In this document: in pieces, positions 27,559 to 36,250 of the stretch | Layout of the letters: every line of letters begins with the position of its first letter | Numbering within the stretch: position 1 is the stretch's first letter | Assembly: GCF_000719955.1 (NCBI RefSeq) | Contig: NZ_JOII01000026.1 | Coordinates: forward strand, 1 to 64,000 | Length of the DNA stretch: 64,000 bases | Origin: Streptomyces albidoflavus | GTDB lineage: Bacteria > Actinomycetota > Actinomycetes > Streptomycetales > Streptomycetaceae | Direction of reading: 5' to 3' | Program-made: the position numbers and the translations under genes | Notes under the pieces: model-generated | What the model was told of the DNA's origin: nothing | Database searches by the model: none | What the model saw: only the letters and a program-made list of their open reading frames with translations

Positions 27559-29496
27559 TCAGGGCACGTACGTGTGGAGCCGGAGCGTCCGCGAGCTCCA
27601 GCCGCCGAGCGCGGCGCCGCCGAGGTCGCGGTGGGCGGGGTCGAGGCGCAGCACGCCGTCGTCGGCGGGTCCCGCGGGCGGACCGGGCAGGTCGCGGGTG
27701 GCCCGGCCGCCGGGCTCCCAGGGGGTGAGGTGGAACGGCGCGGTGTTCAGCTCGCGGGGCGCGACCAGCAGGGTCAGCCAGTCGGTCGCCGAGGCGCCGG
27801 AGCGGTGCGTACGGCCCGGGGGCAGGGAGAAGACGACGGCCTGCCCGCCCAGGGCGTGCCCGGTGCGGCCGGGGTGGACGTGGTCGCCGGGGAAGAGGGC
27901 CGGGGAGCAGCCGTAGCGGTCGTTGAGGTCGAGCAGCGCGCACCACAGCGGCGCGTGGACCGCCCCGGTGTGCCGCAGCCGCACCGAGAGCACCGGCGGC
28001 CGGGGACCCTCCGGGCCCCAGGTGTACGGCACGACCAGCGTGCCGGTGCGGTCCGGGCGCAGGAGCCGGTCCGGCTCGTCCCAGAGGGCGATCTCCAGCC
28101 GGACGGCCGCGTCGTAGGGCGAGGGGGGAGCGGCCAGGTCGCGGATGCCGTGCCAGCGGGCCATCCCCACCAGCCCGGCCACCACCGCCGACGCCTCGCG
28201 CGGGCTCGTCAGCGGCAGCGGCGCGCCGAGGAACGGGCTGCCGTCCCGGCGCAGCAGCCGCACCCAAGTGCCGTCGAGGACGGCGCGGACGTGCGGGCCG
28301 GGCCCGGCGGGCGGGGCCGTCTCGGGGGTGAGCCGCAGCAGCGGAGTCGGGCCGCCGCCCGGCCCCGACCGGAGCACCGCCTGTTCCAGCGCCTCCCGGC
28401 CCGGCCCGCTGCCTTCGAGGGAGAGCGTGGCGGCGGGGAGGGCGAGCGCGGAGAGCGCCACCGGGTGGACGGTCGCGGGGTCGGGCACCCAGCCGGCCGG
28501 TTCGACCAGGGTGCGGGCCGGCTGGACGGCGCGGGCGGTCAGCCGGAGCCCCGGGAGCGGGGCCGCGCCGGGCCGGGGAAGCGTCGTGAACTCGGTGCCG
28601 GCCACCGCCGCCCCGCTGCCCTGAGGGAGCCCGTGGCCCGCCCCGCAGTCGACCTCCCAGCCCGCCTCGGCCCGGCGGAGCAGGAAGGGCGCGGTGGCGC
28701 CGCGGCGCGGGGCCTCGCCCAGGAAGGCCGTGTCGGCCGGGCCGTCCAACTCCGCCGGGTAGAGCGCCGGATGCTGGTCGTGCACCGTCCGCTCGACCCG
28801 CGCCCCGGCCGCCGCCAGCAGCTCCCGGTAGGTGCTCCAGGCCGGCGCCGCCGCCACCGCGTCGAGCAGCGAGACGCTGAAGGCGCCCCGGTGGCCGGTT
28901 CCGAGGGCGATCTCCTTGGCCGTCTGGTGGTTCTGGCAGGCGGCCAGCAGCACGTGCCGGCGCCGCCCTTCGGGGAGCGGCGCCGCGTCCCGTACGCCGG
29001 GGCCCGGTGTACGGACCCGCCAGTGCGGCGCGGGCGGTGTCCAGCGGACCGTGGCCGTGCCCTCGCGGGTGGCGCCCGCCGAGTGGCAGCAGTCGAGGCA
29101 GGCGGCGACGTGGGCGCCGGTGGCGGCGACGGCGTCCAGCAGCGTCCCGAGCTGCCGGTCCAGGAGCGGCCCGTCGTGGCAGGCCAGGGCCTGGCTGCGG
29201 CCGGAGGGTTCGGTCAGCAGGGCCGGGCCCTCGGCGTCGAAGGTGGTGCCGTGCCCCGAGTACCAGAAGAACACCGTGTCCCCGGGCCCCGCCCGCTCGG
29301 CGAGCAGGCGCAGTCCGCCGGCGACCGCGTCGACGGTCGCCTTCTCGTCGGCCAGTTCGGTGAGGTGCGCGGCGCCGCCGGTCCTGGCCCGCACCATCGC
29401 GCCGACGGCGGCGACATCGGCCAGGCAGCCGCGCAGGCTCCGCAGGGGCTCCGGGTAGGCGTCGATGCCGACGAGCAGTGCGTACGTCTCTCCCAT
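27559..29496 (-). CDS. Caspase-like (C14) cysteine peptidase, 645 aa
   Basis: A metacaspase/caspase-fold peptidase. The opening strand is YALLVGIDAYPE, then FFWYSGHGT with catalytic His82, then LDCCHSAG with catalytic Cys137, followed by the HVLLAACQNHQTAKE strand. Roughly residues 1-250 form the p20/p10-like domain; the remaining 390 are an uncharacterised, proline-rich C-terminal part, possibly a substrate-recruitment domain. No signal peptide or membrane segment is seen. It is convergent with the CHAT gene and divergent from the 29713-34543 operon. Prokaryotic caspases of this kind act in abortive infection and programmed cell death. ATG 29496 is the natural start of the first strand. Confidence 0.9.
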   Translation of the reverse strand: MGETYALLVGIDAYPEPLRSLRGCLADVAAVGAMVRARTGGAAHLTELADEKATVDAVAGGLRLLAERAGPGDTVFFWYSGHGTTFDAEGPALLTEPSGRSQALACHDGPLLDRQLGTLLDAVAATGAHVAACLDCCHSAGATREGTATVRWTPPAPHWRVRTPGPGVRDAAPLPEGRRRHVLLAACQNHQTAKEIALGTGHRGAFSVSLLDAVAAAPAWSTYRELLAAAGARVERTVHDQHPALYPAELDGPADTAFLGEAPRRGATAPFLLRRAEAGWEVDCGAGHGLPQGSGAAVAGTEFTTLPRPGAAPLPGLRLTARAVQPARTLVEPAGWVPDPATVHPVALSALALPAATLSLEGSGPGREALEQAVLRSGPGGGPTPLLRLTPETAPPAGPGPHVRAVLDGTWVRLLRRDGSPFLGAPLPLTSPREASAVVAGLVGMARWHGIRDLAAPPSPYDAAVRLEIALWDEPDRLLRPDRTGTLVVPYTWGPEGPRPPVLSVRLRHTGAVHAPLWCALLDLNDRYGCSPALFPGDHVHPGRTGHALGGQAVVFSLPPGRTHRSGASATDWLTLLVAPRELNTAPFHLTPWEPGGRATRDLPGPPAGPADDGVLRLDPAHRDLGGAALGGWSSRTLRLHTYVP

Positions 29497-29630
29497 GACC
29501 GGGATTGTGGCACCGGCCCGCCCCCCCGGGTGACGTGCCCGGCCCGACCGGTCGCCGCTCGGTCGCCACCCGGTGGAGTTCTGGTCGCGGCGCCGTGCCG
29601 GCCTCCGAAGTTGCCTAAGCGGGTGCGTAC

Positions 29631-29656
29631 TTGACAGAGCGTCATTACGCTACGAC
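29631..29656 (+). promoter_or_regulatory. Candidate promoter for the 29713-34543 operon
   Basis: A perfect TTGACA hexamer (29631-29636) is followed by TACGCT (29646-29651) and TACGAC (29651-29656). Spacing is shorter than the 16-18 bases usual for HrdB promoters, so the true -10 is uncertain. The stretch is visibly AT-richer than its surroundings. Confidence 0.4.
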
Positions 29657-29712
29657 TCCTGTCGCCCGGCCGACCCCCGGGCGCTCTTCGCAGCACGGAC
29701 CCGGGGGCCCGC

Positions 29713-30195
29713 ATGGCACACACCGAACGTTCCCGGCGCATCGTCGCGCCCGGGCCCGCCCGCGCGCCGGGCCGGGTCCAGGGCACCCCCGGCCGGGTCG
29801 TCGGTCCCGCCACCGGGAGGCCCCTCGCCGTCGGCGCCGGCCTCTTCCGGAACCGGTCCGCCGCCCTCCTCGGCACCGTGGCCCGGCTCGACCAGGCCGT
29901 CGACGAGGAGGCCGCGCGGCGCTTCGCCGAGAGCGTCGCCGGGGCGTACGCCGAGGAGTTCGGCGCCGTCCCCCTCGGCCTCGTCGCCCGCTGCCTGCTC
30001 GGCCCGCCCTACGTCGACCACATCCTCAACCTCAGCGGCGTCATCGTCCGGCACTTCGCCCCGCACACGGCGATGCCCGAACCCTTCGACCGCGCCCGCA
30101 TGCTGGCCCGCTCCGACGGCTACCTCTACGTCGAGGTGTTCAGCGACGGCCTGACCGTCCCGGTGCGCCCCGACGGCACCGTCGTACGGCCCTGA
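29713..30195 (+). CDS. Unknown protein, 160 aa, first gene of AAA+ operon
   Basis: Not recognised. About 45 basic, disordered N-terminal residues (rich in Arg, Pro, Gly) precede a compact domain of mixed helix and strand. That domain holds a hydrophobic segment (LNLSGVIVRHF) and a C-terminal SDGYLYVEVFSDGLTV beta hairpin. There is no signal peptide, no cysteine pair and no known active-site motif. It starts the rightward operon that ends with the AAA+ ATPase and is 48 bases ahead of the next gene. It could be an adaptor or a structural subunit of that system. Confidence 0.65.
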   Translation: MAHTERSRRIVAPGPARAPGRVQGTPGRVVGPATGRPLAVGAGLFRNRSAALLGTVARLDQAVDEEAARRFAESVAGAYAEEFGAVPLGLVARCLLGPPYVDHILNLSGVIVRHFAPHTAMPEPFDRARMLARSDGYLYVEVFSDGLTVPVRPDGTVVRP

Positions 30196-30243
30196 ACCAC
30201 CGCGCGCCCGTCAGCGCGCGGCCTCACGAATCGGAGCATCCGC

Positions 30244-32061
30244 ATGAACCAGGTGGACCCCCTCCTGCACCGCAAACTCCAGGAGGTCGGCAACCTCGTC
30301 TCCCACCTCGGGGAACAGGTGCGCCAGGTCTCCGGCCAGGTCGCCGGCGTCGACACCCGCCAGCAGCAGGCACAGACCGAACTCCAGCAGCTCCGCGCCG
30401 ACTTCCTCGCCTACGTGCAGCAGGCCGGGCGCGCCTCCGTCGTCCAGCGGGCGGAGACCAGGATCGGCGTCATCAAGGACGACCTGGACCACGAGTTCGG
30501 CCACCACAAGACGGTCCGCAGGACCGCCGTCGGCATGCTCCAGGCGTTCGACACCGGGCTCGTCACCGAGGAGACCGTGCGCGGGGTCAGCGAGGAGCTG
30601 ATGATCCAGACCCCCCGCTACTGGCTCGCCCCCGCCCTCGTCGCCCTCGCCTCCTGGGCCGCCGACGACCCCACGCTCTGCTCCCGCGCCGTCGACGAGG
30701 CGTTCCGCCGCTCCCCGGCCCACACCTCGCTCCTGTTCACCCTGGTGCTGCGCCGGCAGGGCCGCCAGGAGGCCGCGCACCGCTGGCTGCGCCACTACCT
30801 GCTCGTCCAGGACCCGGCGGCGCTCGGCCGGGAGTTCGCCGTCATCCTCGAAGCACTCGCCCAGGGCGCCTTCGGCCCGGCCGGGCGCGAGCTGCTCGCC
30901 ACCACCCTCGACCAGTGGCAGCGCACCCTCCTCGACGACACGGCCGCCCGCGACCGGCAGGTCGCCCTGTGGCGCGCCGAGATCGACTCCCTGGCCGCCC
31001 CCACCGCCCGCGCCGACCACCCCCGGCTCGCCCAGCTCTCCCCGCAGTGGCCGCAGCTCGACGCGATCCTCGGCAAGGCCCGCGCCCAGCAGGCCCTCCT
31101 GGACCGCTACCGCGCGGTGACGGAGCGCGAGCCCGGCCCCTCCACCCGGCTGGAGGACGCCGTCGACGACATCCTCGACCAGCTCGTCGGCGCCTACGAC
31201 ACCGACGAACTGCCGCTCCGCCGCGACCTGGAGCTCCAGCACGCCGTCGTCGCCCACGACGGGGACATGGACGCCGCCCGCCGCGCCTACGACGCGCGGG
31301 CCGCCGCCTTCGAGCAGACCCTCGACTACCTGACCGTGCAGTCCGCCTCCGCGCTCGCCCCGGAGACCATCGGCACCTCGCCCGCCACCCGGCGCCTCGC
31401 CGTCGCCGCCTGCCGGGAGTGGCTCGACGAGGCACAGGGCGGCTTCACCCGCGACTACCGGGCCGCCCTGCCGCCGGCCGTCGAGGCCCGGTTCGACTCC
31501 ACCCACTCGGTGGCCGGGACCATGTTCCACCTCCCGCCCTGGACCGGCTCGTTCAGCGACGGCCTGCCCGCCATGGAGCACTCCCTCGACGCCCACTGGG
31601 AGCAGCACGCCAAGTCCTTCCTCGACTCGCTCGCCTACCCGCTCCGGCGCCACCTGCTGATCCTCGGCGCCTCGGTCCTCGCCGTCCTGCTCGTCGTCGG
31701 GCAGATCAGCTGGCCGGTCGCCCTCGTCGCCGCGGGCCTGCTCGCCCTCGTCCGCGGCCTGCTCCTCCAGCAGCAGCACACCAAGGCCCAGGCCCTCCAC
31801 CGCTCCGCCCGGCAGGCCCTGCACCAGGCCAAACGCGACAGCCTCCAGCAACTGCGCGCCGCCGGGGCCGAACTCACCGACTGGTACGAGAGCTACCGCG
31901 CCGCCGACGCCGTCGACGCCGACTGCCGGGCCTTCATCACCTCCCTGTCGGCCGCCGCGCCCGGCGGCTCCCCCTTCGAAGGCCGGGTCGTGGACCGCCC
32001 CGCGCCCGCCGCCCCGGCCGCTCCCGCCCCGGCCGGACTCGGAAAGGACTCCCACCGGTGA
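30244..32061 (+). CDS. Coiled-coil membrane protein of unknown function, 605 aa
   Basis: Family not recognised. The N-terminal 60 residues form a coiled coil (heptads in QVRQVSGQVAGVDTRQQQAQ). A long helical region up to about residue 460 follows, then two close membrane helices (about 475-510: LLILGASVLAVLLVV and VALVAAGLLALVRGLLL) and a second coiled coil. It ends in a Pro/Ala-rich tail. The overall shape resembles membrane-anchored scaffold proteins with a cytosolic head. Its stop overlaps the next start (GTGA), so expression is coupled to the small proline-rich protein and to the AAA+ ATPase downstream. It may be the membrane target or anchor of that ATPase. Confidence 0.72.
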   Translation: MNQVDPLLHRKLQEVGNLVSHLGEQVRQVSGQVAGVDTRQQQAQTELQQLRADFLAYVQQAGRASVVQRAETRIGVIKDDLDHEFGHHKTVRRTAVGMLQAFDTGLVTEETVRGVSEELMIQTPRYWLAPALVALASWAADDPTLCSRAVDEAFRRSPAHTSLLFTLVLRRQGRQEAAHRWLRHYLLVQDPAALGREFAVILEALAQGAFGPAGRELLATTLDQWQRTLLDDTAARDRQVALWRAEIDSLAAPTARADHPRLAQLSPQWPQLDAILGKARAQQALLDRYRAVTEREPGPSTRLEDAVDDILDQLVGAYDTDELPLRRDLELQHAVVAHDGDMDAARRAYDARAAAFEQTLDYLTVQSASALAPETIGTSPATRRLAVAACREWLDEAQGGFTRDYRAALPPAVEARFDSTHSVAGTMFHLPPWTGSFSDGLPAMEHSLDAHWEQHAKSFLDSLAYPLRRHLLILGASVLAVLLVVGQISWPVALVAAGLLALVRGLLLQQQHTKAQALHRSARQALHQAKRDSLQQLRAAGAELTDWYESYRAADAVDADCRAFITSLSAAAPGGSPFEGRVVDRPAPAAPAAPAPAGLGKDSHR

Positions 32062-32306
32062 CCACCCCTCCCGTCCCCGAACTGCCCGCCCAGCGCCCGC
32101 CGGTCACCCCGCCTGCCGCACCGCCCGCCGCCCCCTGGTCCACCCCCGCCGCCTCCGGCGCCCCGCTGCCCTGGGCCGGTACCGCCTCCCGGCCCGCCGG
32201 GGAACGCACCACCGCCCGGCGCCGGCAGACCGTCGACTCGCTGCCCGACTGGGCGCCCCTGCCGCCCGGCGAGCCCCTCGTCCGGCGGGGCGGACCGCGC
32301 CCGTGA
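32058..32306 (+). CDS. Small proline/alanine-rich protein, 82 aa
   Basis: A low-complexity protein: the first 50 residues are mostly Pro, Ala and Thr, and the rest is Arg/Pro-rich with a short SLPDWAPLPPG motif. No fold can be predicted. It is supported by tight coupling on both sides: its GTG overlaps the previous stop and its own stop overlaps the next start, each as GTGA. It is probably a disordered linker or docking peptide of the operon, though that is only a guess. Confidence 0.6.
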   Translation: MTTPPVPELPAQRPPVTPPAAPPAAPWSTPAASGAPLPWAGTASRPAGERTTARRRQTVDSLPDWAPLPPGEPLVRRGGPRP

Positions 32307-32935
32307 CCGGCTTCTGGGGCGACGGCGGTGCCTACGGCGCCTGGGTCGCCCACCTGCGGGAGTGGGGCGCGGGCGGCGACCCGGACCCGGCGGCCCTTCC
32401 CGCGCTGCGGCCCGAGGACTGGGCGGAGGACACCTGGCACCGCCTCGCCGTCCACCTCCAGGAGGCGGTGGCGGCCCGGTTCGGCCACTGGTCCACGGCG
32501 CTGACGGCCGCCGCCGCCGACCGCGCGGGCGCCGGCCCGGGCGCCTTCGGCCGCACCCTCGCCCACTCCCGCACCGGCCTGCGCAATCTGCGCCGCTTCA
32601 CCGCCCACCCCGGCCTGCCCGAGCACGTCCGGGACGAACTGGGCGCTCTCGTCGACGAGTCGATCACCCGGACCCAGCAGGCCCTGGAGGAGAACCTCGA
32701 CTCCCTGGCCGCCTCCGGAGTCCCGTCCACCGCCGTCGAGCTGATGCGCCGCGAGCTCCGCGACAACGCCCTCACCGCGGTCCTCGCCGAGGAGCGCGCC
32801 CCCGCGCCCGGACGCCCCCGGCGCGGCCTGCTGCGCCGCGGGTCCGCCGAGCCGGCCCCGCCCGCCCCGCCGCCCGACCCGTGGGGCGCGCCCCCGCCCG
32901 ACGGCCCGCCGCGCCGCCGGATCATCCCCGGCTGA
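32303..32935 (+). CDS. Helical protein of unknown function, 210 aa
   Basis: Not recognised. Residues 1-165 are predicted helical with many Trp and acidic residues near the start (GFWGDGGAYGAWVAHLREW). The C-terminal 45 residues are a proline-rich tail. There is no catalytic motif. GTG 32303 overlaps the stop of the preceding gene, and the ATPase starts 45 bases later. The genes 29713 to 34543 share strand and tight spacing, so this is likely a subunit or adaptor working with the AAA+ ATPase. Confidence 0.68.
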   Translation: MTGFWGDGGAYGAWVAHLREWGAGGDPDPAALPALRPEDWAEDTWHRLAVHLQEAVAARFGHWSTALTAAAADRAGAGPGAFGRTLAHSRTGLRNLRRFTAHPGLPEHVRDELGALVDESITRTQQALEENLDSLAASGVPSTAVELMRRELRDNALTAVLAEERAPAPGRPRRGLLRRGSAEPAPPAPPPDPWGAPPPDGPPRRRIIPG

Positions 32936-32980
32936 GCCCGGCCCCCCTCCGCCCCTCCCGTCACACGAAGGTTCGCCTCG

Positions 32981-34543
32981 ATGCCCAACTACCGGGAAAG
33001 CCTCGGCCACCTGGAGAGCTTCGTCTCCGCGCGGGTCCCGCTGATCGCGCTGCGCACCATGGAGCAGCAGCGCGCCCTGCGCCTGCTGCGGGAGATCGCC
33101 TCCTCCCCCCGGCGCGGCTCCCTGCCGTTCACCCTCTACACCCGCGCCACCGGCCTGCGCGACCTGCGCACCAACGCGGCCGTCCTGGAGGACCGCTCGC
33201 TGACCGGCGCGATGGACTACGCCGCCTCGCAGTTCGCCGGGCGCACCAACGCCACCGTGGTCTTCGTGGAGCCGGAGGAACTGGAGGACGACTCGGCGTA
33301 CACCCGGCACTTCGCGGAGCTGGCGCGGCTCGCCGACGAGAACATGGGCAGCGTCGTCCTGGTCACCGACACCCCGGTCTGGAGCGGCCTCCAGCGGCTC
33401 GGCATGACCCTCCAGCTGGACCTCCCCGACGAGGAGGAGCGGTACGGGATCATCTCCGGCTTCCTCACCGACCACCGGGACGTCATCCCGATCGCCTGGA
33501 CCGAGCAGGACGCCCGGCGGGCCGCCGAGTTCCTGAGCGGCACCACCGAGGGCGAGTGCGTCAACCTGATGGCGACCGTGGCCGCCAAGGGCGCCATCGA
33601 ACCCGACGACGTGCTGGGGCTGGCCCGCGCCAAGGACCGCATCTTCAGCGACCTCACCGGGCTGGAGAAGGTGCCGCTGGGGGAGGGCGAGTACAGCGTC
33701 GGCGGCCTCACCAGCCTGCGCAAGTGGCTGCGCCGCAAGGAGCAGCTGCTCCACGAGGACCTGCGGGGGACCGGGCTGCGGCCGCCGCGCGGCGTCATGC
33801 TCGTCGGCGTGCCGGGGTGCGGCAAGTCCCTGTCGGCCAAGGCGATCGCCAGCGAGTGGCGGCTGCCCCTGTACCGGCTGGACATGGCGAGCATCCAGGG
33901 CAAGTACCTCGGCGAGTCGGAGGGGCGGTTCCGCGAGGCGCTGGCGATGGCCGACCGGGTGGCGCCCTGCGTCCTGTGGATCGACGAGATCGAGAAGGGG
34001 CTCGCGGGCAAGGACGACATCAACGGCGTGCAGCAGCGGATCATCGGCCAGTTCCTCTACTGGCTCCAGGAGTCCTCCTCGCGGGCGTTCGTGGTGGCCA
34101 CCGCCAACGACATCCGCAGCCTGCCGCCGGAACTGCTGCGCAAGGGCCGGTTCAACGAACTCTTCTTCGTCGACCTGCCGGACGCCGAGGACCGGCGCGA
34201 GATCATCCAGCTCTACCACCGCCGCTACCTGGGGCGGGCCGCCGAGCCGCGCGAGCTGGACCAGCTGGCGGACCTCTCCGAGGGCTTCGCCGGGTCGGAC
34301 ATCGAGGCGGCCCTGCACGAGGTCGGCGAGGAGGCCCACCTCCAGGGCGGGCTCGACCGGCTCCCGCCCGGCCTGGTCGGCGACACCTTCGCCAACACGG
34401 TGCCGCTCAGCCGGACCAACCCCGAGCAGATCGAGGAGATCCGTGCCTGGGGCCGCGAACGCGCCCTGCCCGCCGGGCGGGGCGGCGGTACCGGCGAGGG
34501 CCGCCGGCCGGCCCGCCGCCGGATCGTCTTCGCCGACGACTGA
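32981..34543 (+). CDS. AAA+ ATPase, Ycf46-like
   Basis: A 520-residue AAA+ protein of the Ycf46/FtsH-like clade. An N-terminal alpha/beta domain (about 1-240) precedes the ATPase core with Walker A GVPGCGKS (Lys282), Walker B VLWIDEIE (Asp335, Glu336), sensor-1 VVATANDI, and the arginine finger region [17 protein letters not shown] sensor-2 lid follows ([14 protein letters not shown]). No protease or membrane segment is fused. It ends the operon that starts at 29713. AAA+ proteins of this type remodel protein assemblies, and in caspase/CHAT conflict islands they are thought to be signal-responsive switches. A hairpin follows the gene. Confidence 0.88.
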   Translation: MPNYRESLGHLESFVSARVPLIALRTMEQQRALRLLREIASSPRRGSLPFTLYTRATGLRDLRTNAAVLEDRSLTGAMDYAASQFAGRTNATVVFVEPEELEDDSAYTRHFAELARLADENMGSVVLVTDTPVWSGLQRLGMTLQLDLPDEEERYGIISGFLTDHRDVIPIAWTEQDARRAAEFLSGTTEGECVNLMATVAAKGAIEPDDVLGLARAKDRIFSDLTGLEKVPLGEGEYSVGGLTSLRKWLRRKEQLLHEDLRGTGLRPPRGVMLVGVPGCGKSLSAKAIASEWRLPLYRLDMASIQGKYLGESEGRFREALAMADRVAPCVLWIDEIEKGLAGKDDINGVQQRIIGQFLYWLQESSSRAFVVATANDIRSLPPELLRKGRFNELFFVDLPDAEDRREIIQLYHRRYLGRAAEPRELDQLADLSEGFAGSDIEAALHEVGEEAHLQGGLDRLPPGLVGDTFANTVPLSRTNPEQIEEIRAWGRERALPAGRGGGTGEGRRPARRRIVFADD

Positions 34544-34570
34544 GCCGCGCGTATCGCCGTAAAGGGTTCG

Positions 34571-34603
34571 ACCCGATGTGGAATCTGTCATTCCAGGTCG
34601 GGT
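34571..34603 (+). terminator. Hairpin after the AAA+ operon
   Basis: ACCCGA-TG-TGGAAT pairs with ATTCCA-GG-TCGGGT around a five-base loop, two six-bp stems split by a 2x2 internal loop. It lies 28 bases past the ATPase stop. Confidence 0.6.
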
Positions 34604-34719
34604 GGGACCACTTGTGCCGCCACCCCTTGTGAGGGGCCCGGCTTTACGGTTTCTTGATCTCCGCGTACCGAACGCCGACCGCGCCCCCGGGTGCGGACAC
34701 GACAGCGGGGAGCAGGCAG

Positions 34720-36033
34720 ATGACCGAGACGGACGGCGCGGCGACGGCGCCACAGGCGGCGGACCCGGGCCCGCGCAAATCGAGCTGGAAGTACATCGGC
34801 CCGGGCATCGTGGTCGCCGCCACCGGTGTCGGCGCGGGCGACCTGGTGGCCACCCTCATCGCGGGCAGCAAGTTCGGCTACACGCTGCTGTGGGCGGCGG
34901 TCATCGGCTGCCTGGTGAAGATCTCGCTGGCCGAGGCGACCGGCCGCTGGCACCTGGCCACCGGCCGCACCATCTTCGAGGGCTGGCGCAGCCTGGGCCG
35001 GTGGACCACCTGGTACTTCGCCGTCTACATCGTGGTCTGGGGCTTCGTCTACGGCGCCACCGCGATGTCCTCCTCGGCCCTGCCGATCGTGGCGCTCTTC
35101 CCCGACGGCCCCGGCCTGAAGGTGTGGGCCGCGATCACCGGCATCCTCGGGCTGGTCTTCGTCTGGTTCAACCGGTACGCGGTCTTCGAGAAGGCCATGA
35201 CCGTGATGATCGGCGTGATGTTCGTCGTGGTCGTCTACGTCGCCGTCCGCGTCGGCCCGAGCCTGCCGAAGACCTTCGCGGGCCTGGTCCCGGCCCTCCC
35301 GGACGGCTCGCTCCTCTACACCCTGGGCATCGTCGGCGGCGTCGGCGGCACCATCACCATGGCGGCCTACGGCTACTGGGTGAACGCCAAGGGCTGGACC
35401 ACCCCGGCCTGGATGAAGGTGATGCGCCTGGACAACCGGGTCGCCTACGTCACCACCGGCATCTTCGTCGTCGCCATGCTGATCATCGGCGCCGAGCTGC
35501 TGCACTCCACCAACATCGTGCTGACCTCCGGCGACAAGGGCCTCGTCGACCTCGGTGACGTCCTGGAGCAGCGGTTCGGCTCCGCGACCGCCACCCTCTT
35601 CCTGGTCGGCTTCTTCGCCACCTCCTTCTCCTCCCTGATCGGCGTCTGGCACGGCGTCAGCCTGATGTTCGCCGACTTCGTCGAGCGGCTGCGCAAGGAG
35701 GCCGTCCGCGTCGAGACCGCCGAGGCGGGCGGCGCCGCCGAGGTCGCCACGGGCGAGCGGGAGAAGTCCGTACCGTTCCGCGCGTACCTGCTGTGGCTGA
35801 CCTTCCCGCCGATGGCGCTGCTCTTCCTCGACCAGCCGTTCGGCCTGGTCCTGGTCTACGGCGTGCTCGGCGCCTTCTTCATGCCCTTCCTCGCCTTCAC
35901 CCTGATCGCCCTGCTCAACTCCGGCCGGACGCCCGGCGAATGGCGCAACGGCTGGCTCAGCAACATCATGCTGGCCGCCGCCGGGCTCCTCTTCGTGGTC
36001 CTGTGCGTCCAGCAGATCCGCGAACTCTTCTGA
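34720..36033 (+). CDS. Nramp-superfamily divalent metal transporter homologue
   Basis: An 11-helix, 437-residue LeuT-fold membrane protein. Helix 1 begins KYIGPGIVVAATGVGAGDLVATLIAGSKFG and helix 6 is GGVGGTITMAAYGYWVNAKGW. Canonical Nramp transporters carry DPGN in helix 1 and MPH in helix 6 as metal ligands. Here those positions read GAGD and MAAYGY, so this is a divergent member, as in the NRMT magnesium clade, and its ion is uncertain. ATG 34720 follows GGGGAG; the earlier ATG 34654 adds an unlikely leader. It stands alone between two hairpins. Confidence 0.85.
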   Translation: MTETDGAATAPQAADPGPRKSSWKYIGPGIVVAATGVGAGDLVATLIAGSKFGYTLLWAAVIGCLVKISLAEATGRWHLATGRTIFEGWRSLGRWTTWYFAVYIVVWGFVYGATAMSSSALPIVALFPDGPGLKVWAAITGILGLVFVWFNRYAVFEKAMTVMIGVMFVVVVYVAVRVGPSLPKTFAGLVPALPDGSLLYTLGIVGGVGGTITMAAYGYWVNAKGWTTPAWMKVMRLDNRVAYVTTGIFVVAMLIIGAELLHSTNIVLTSGDKGLVDLGDVLEQRFGSATATLFLVGFFATSFSSLIGVWHGVSLMFADFVERLRKEAVRVETAEAGGAAEVATGEREKSVPFRAYLLWLTFPPMALLFLDQPFGLVLVYGVLGAFFMPFLAFTLIALLNSGRTPGEWRNGWLSNIMLAAAGLLFVVLCVQQIRELF

Positions 36034-36045
36034 GAGCCTGAAAAA

Positions 36046-36081
36046 CCGTCCCGGAGCTGCCCCTGGAGGGCCTCGGGACGG
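36046..36081 (+). terminator. Hairpin terminator after the Nramp-like gene
   Basis: CCGTCCCG (36046-36053) pairs with CGGGACGG (36074-36081); a second inner stem forms from GCCCCT/GGAGGGC. An A5 run precedes the left arm. Confidence 0.7.
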
Positions 36082-36250
36082 CCCTGAGCGGGGTCGCGGC
36101 CGGGTGTACGCACCGGGCCGCGACCCCGCCGCCGTGACGGCCGGGGCGGGCCGTCCAGAGGCCGCACGCGCCCCCACCGAACACCCTCTGACCTGGGCAT
36201 TCACCGGTACCCGGGCTACCTTCCCGGTACCGCGAGGAGAGGGGACCCCG

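Noticed and set aside
29631..29660. Full consensus HrdB promoter at TTGACA 29631
   Set aside because: The following TACGCT/TACGAC hexamers are at 9 and 14 bases, too close for a standard spacer, so it is kept only as a low-confidence promoter.
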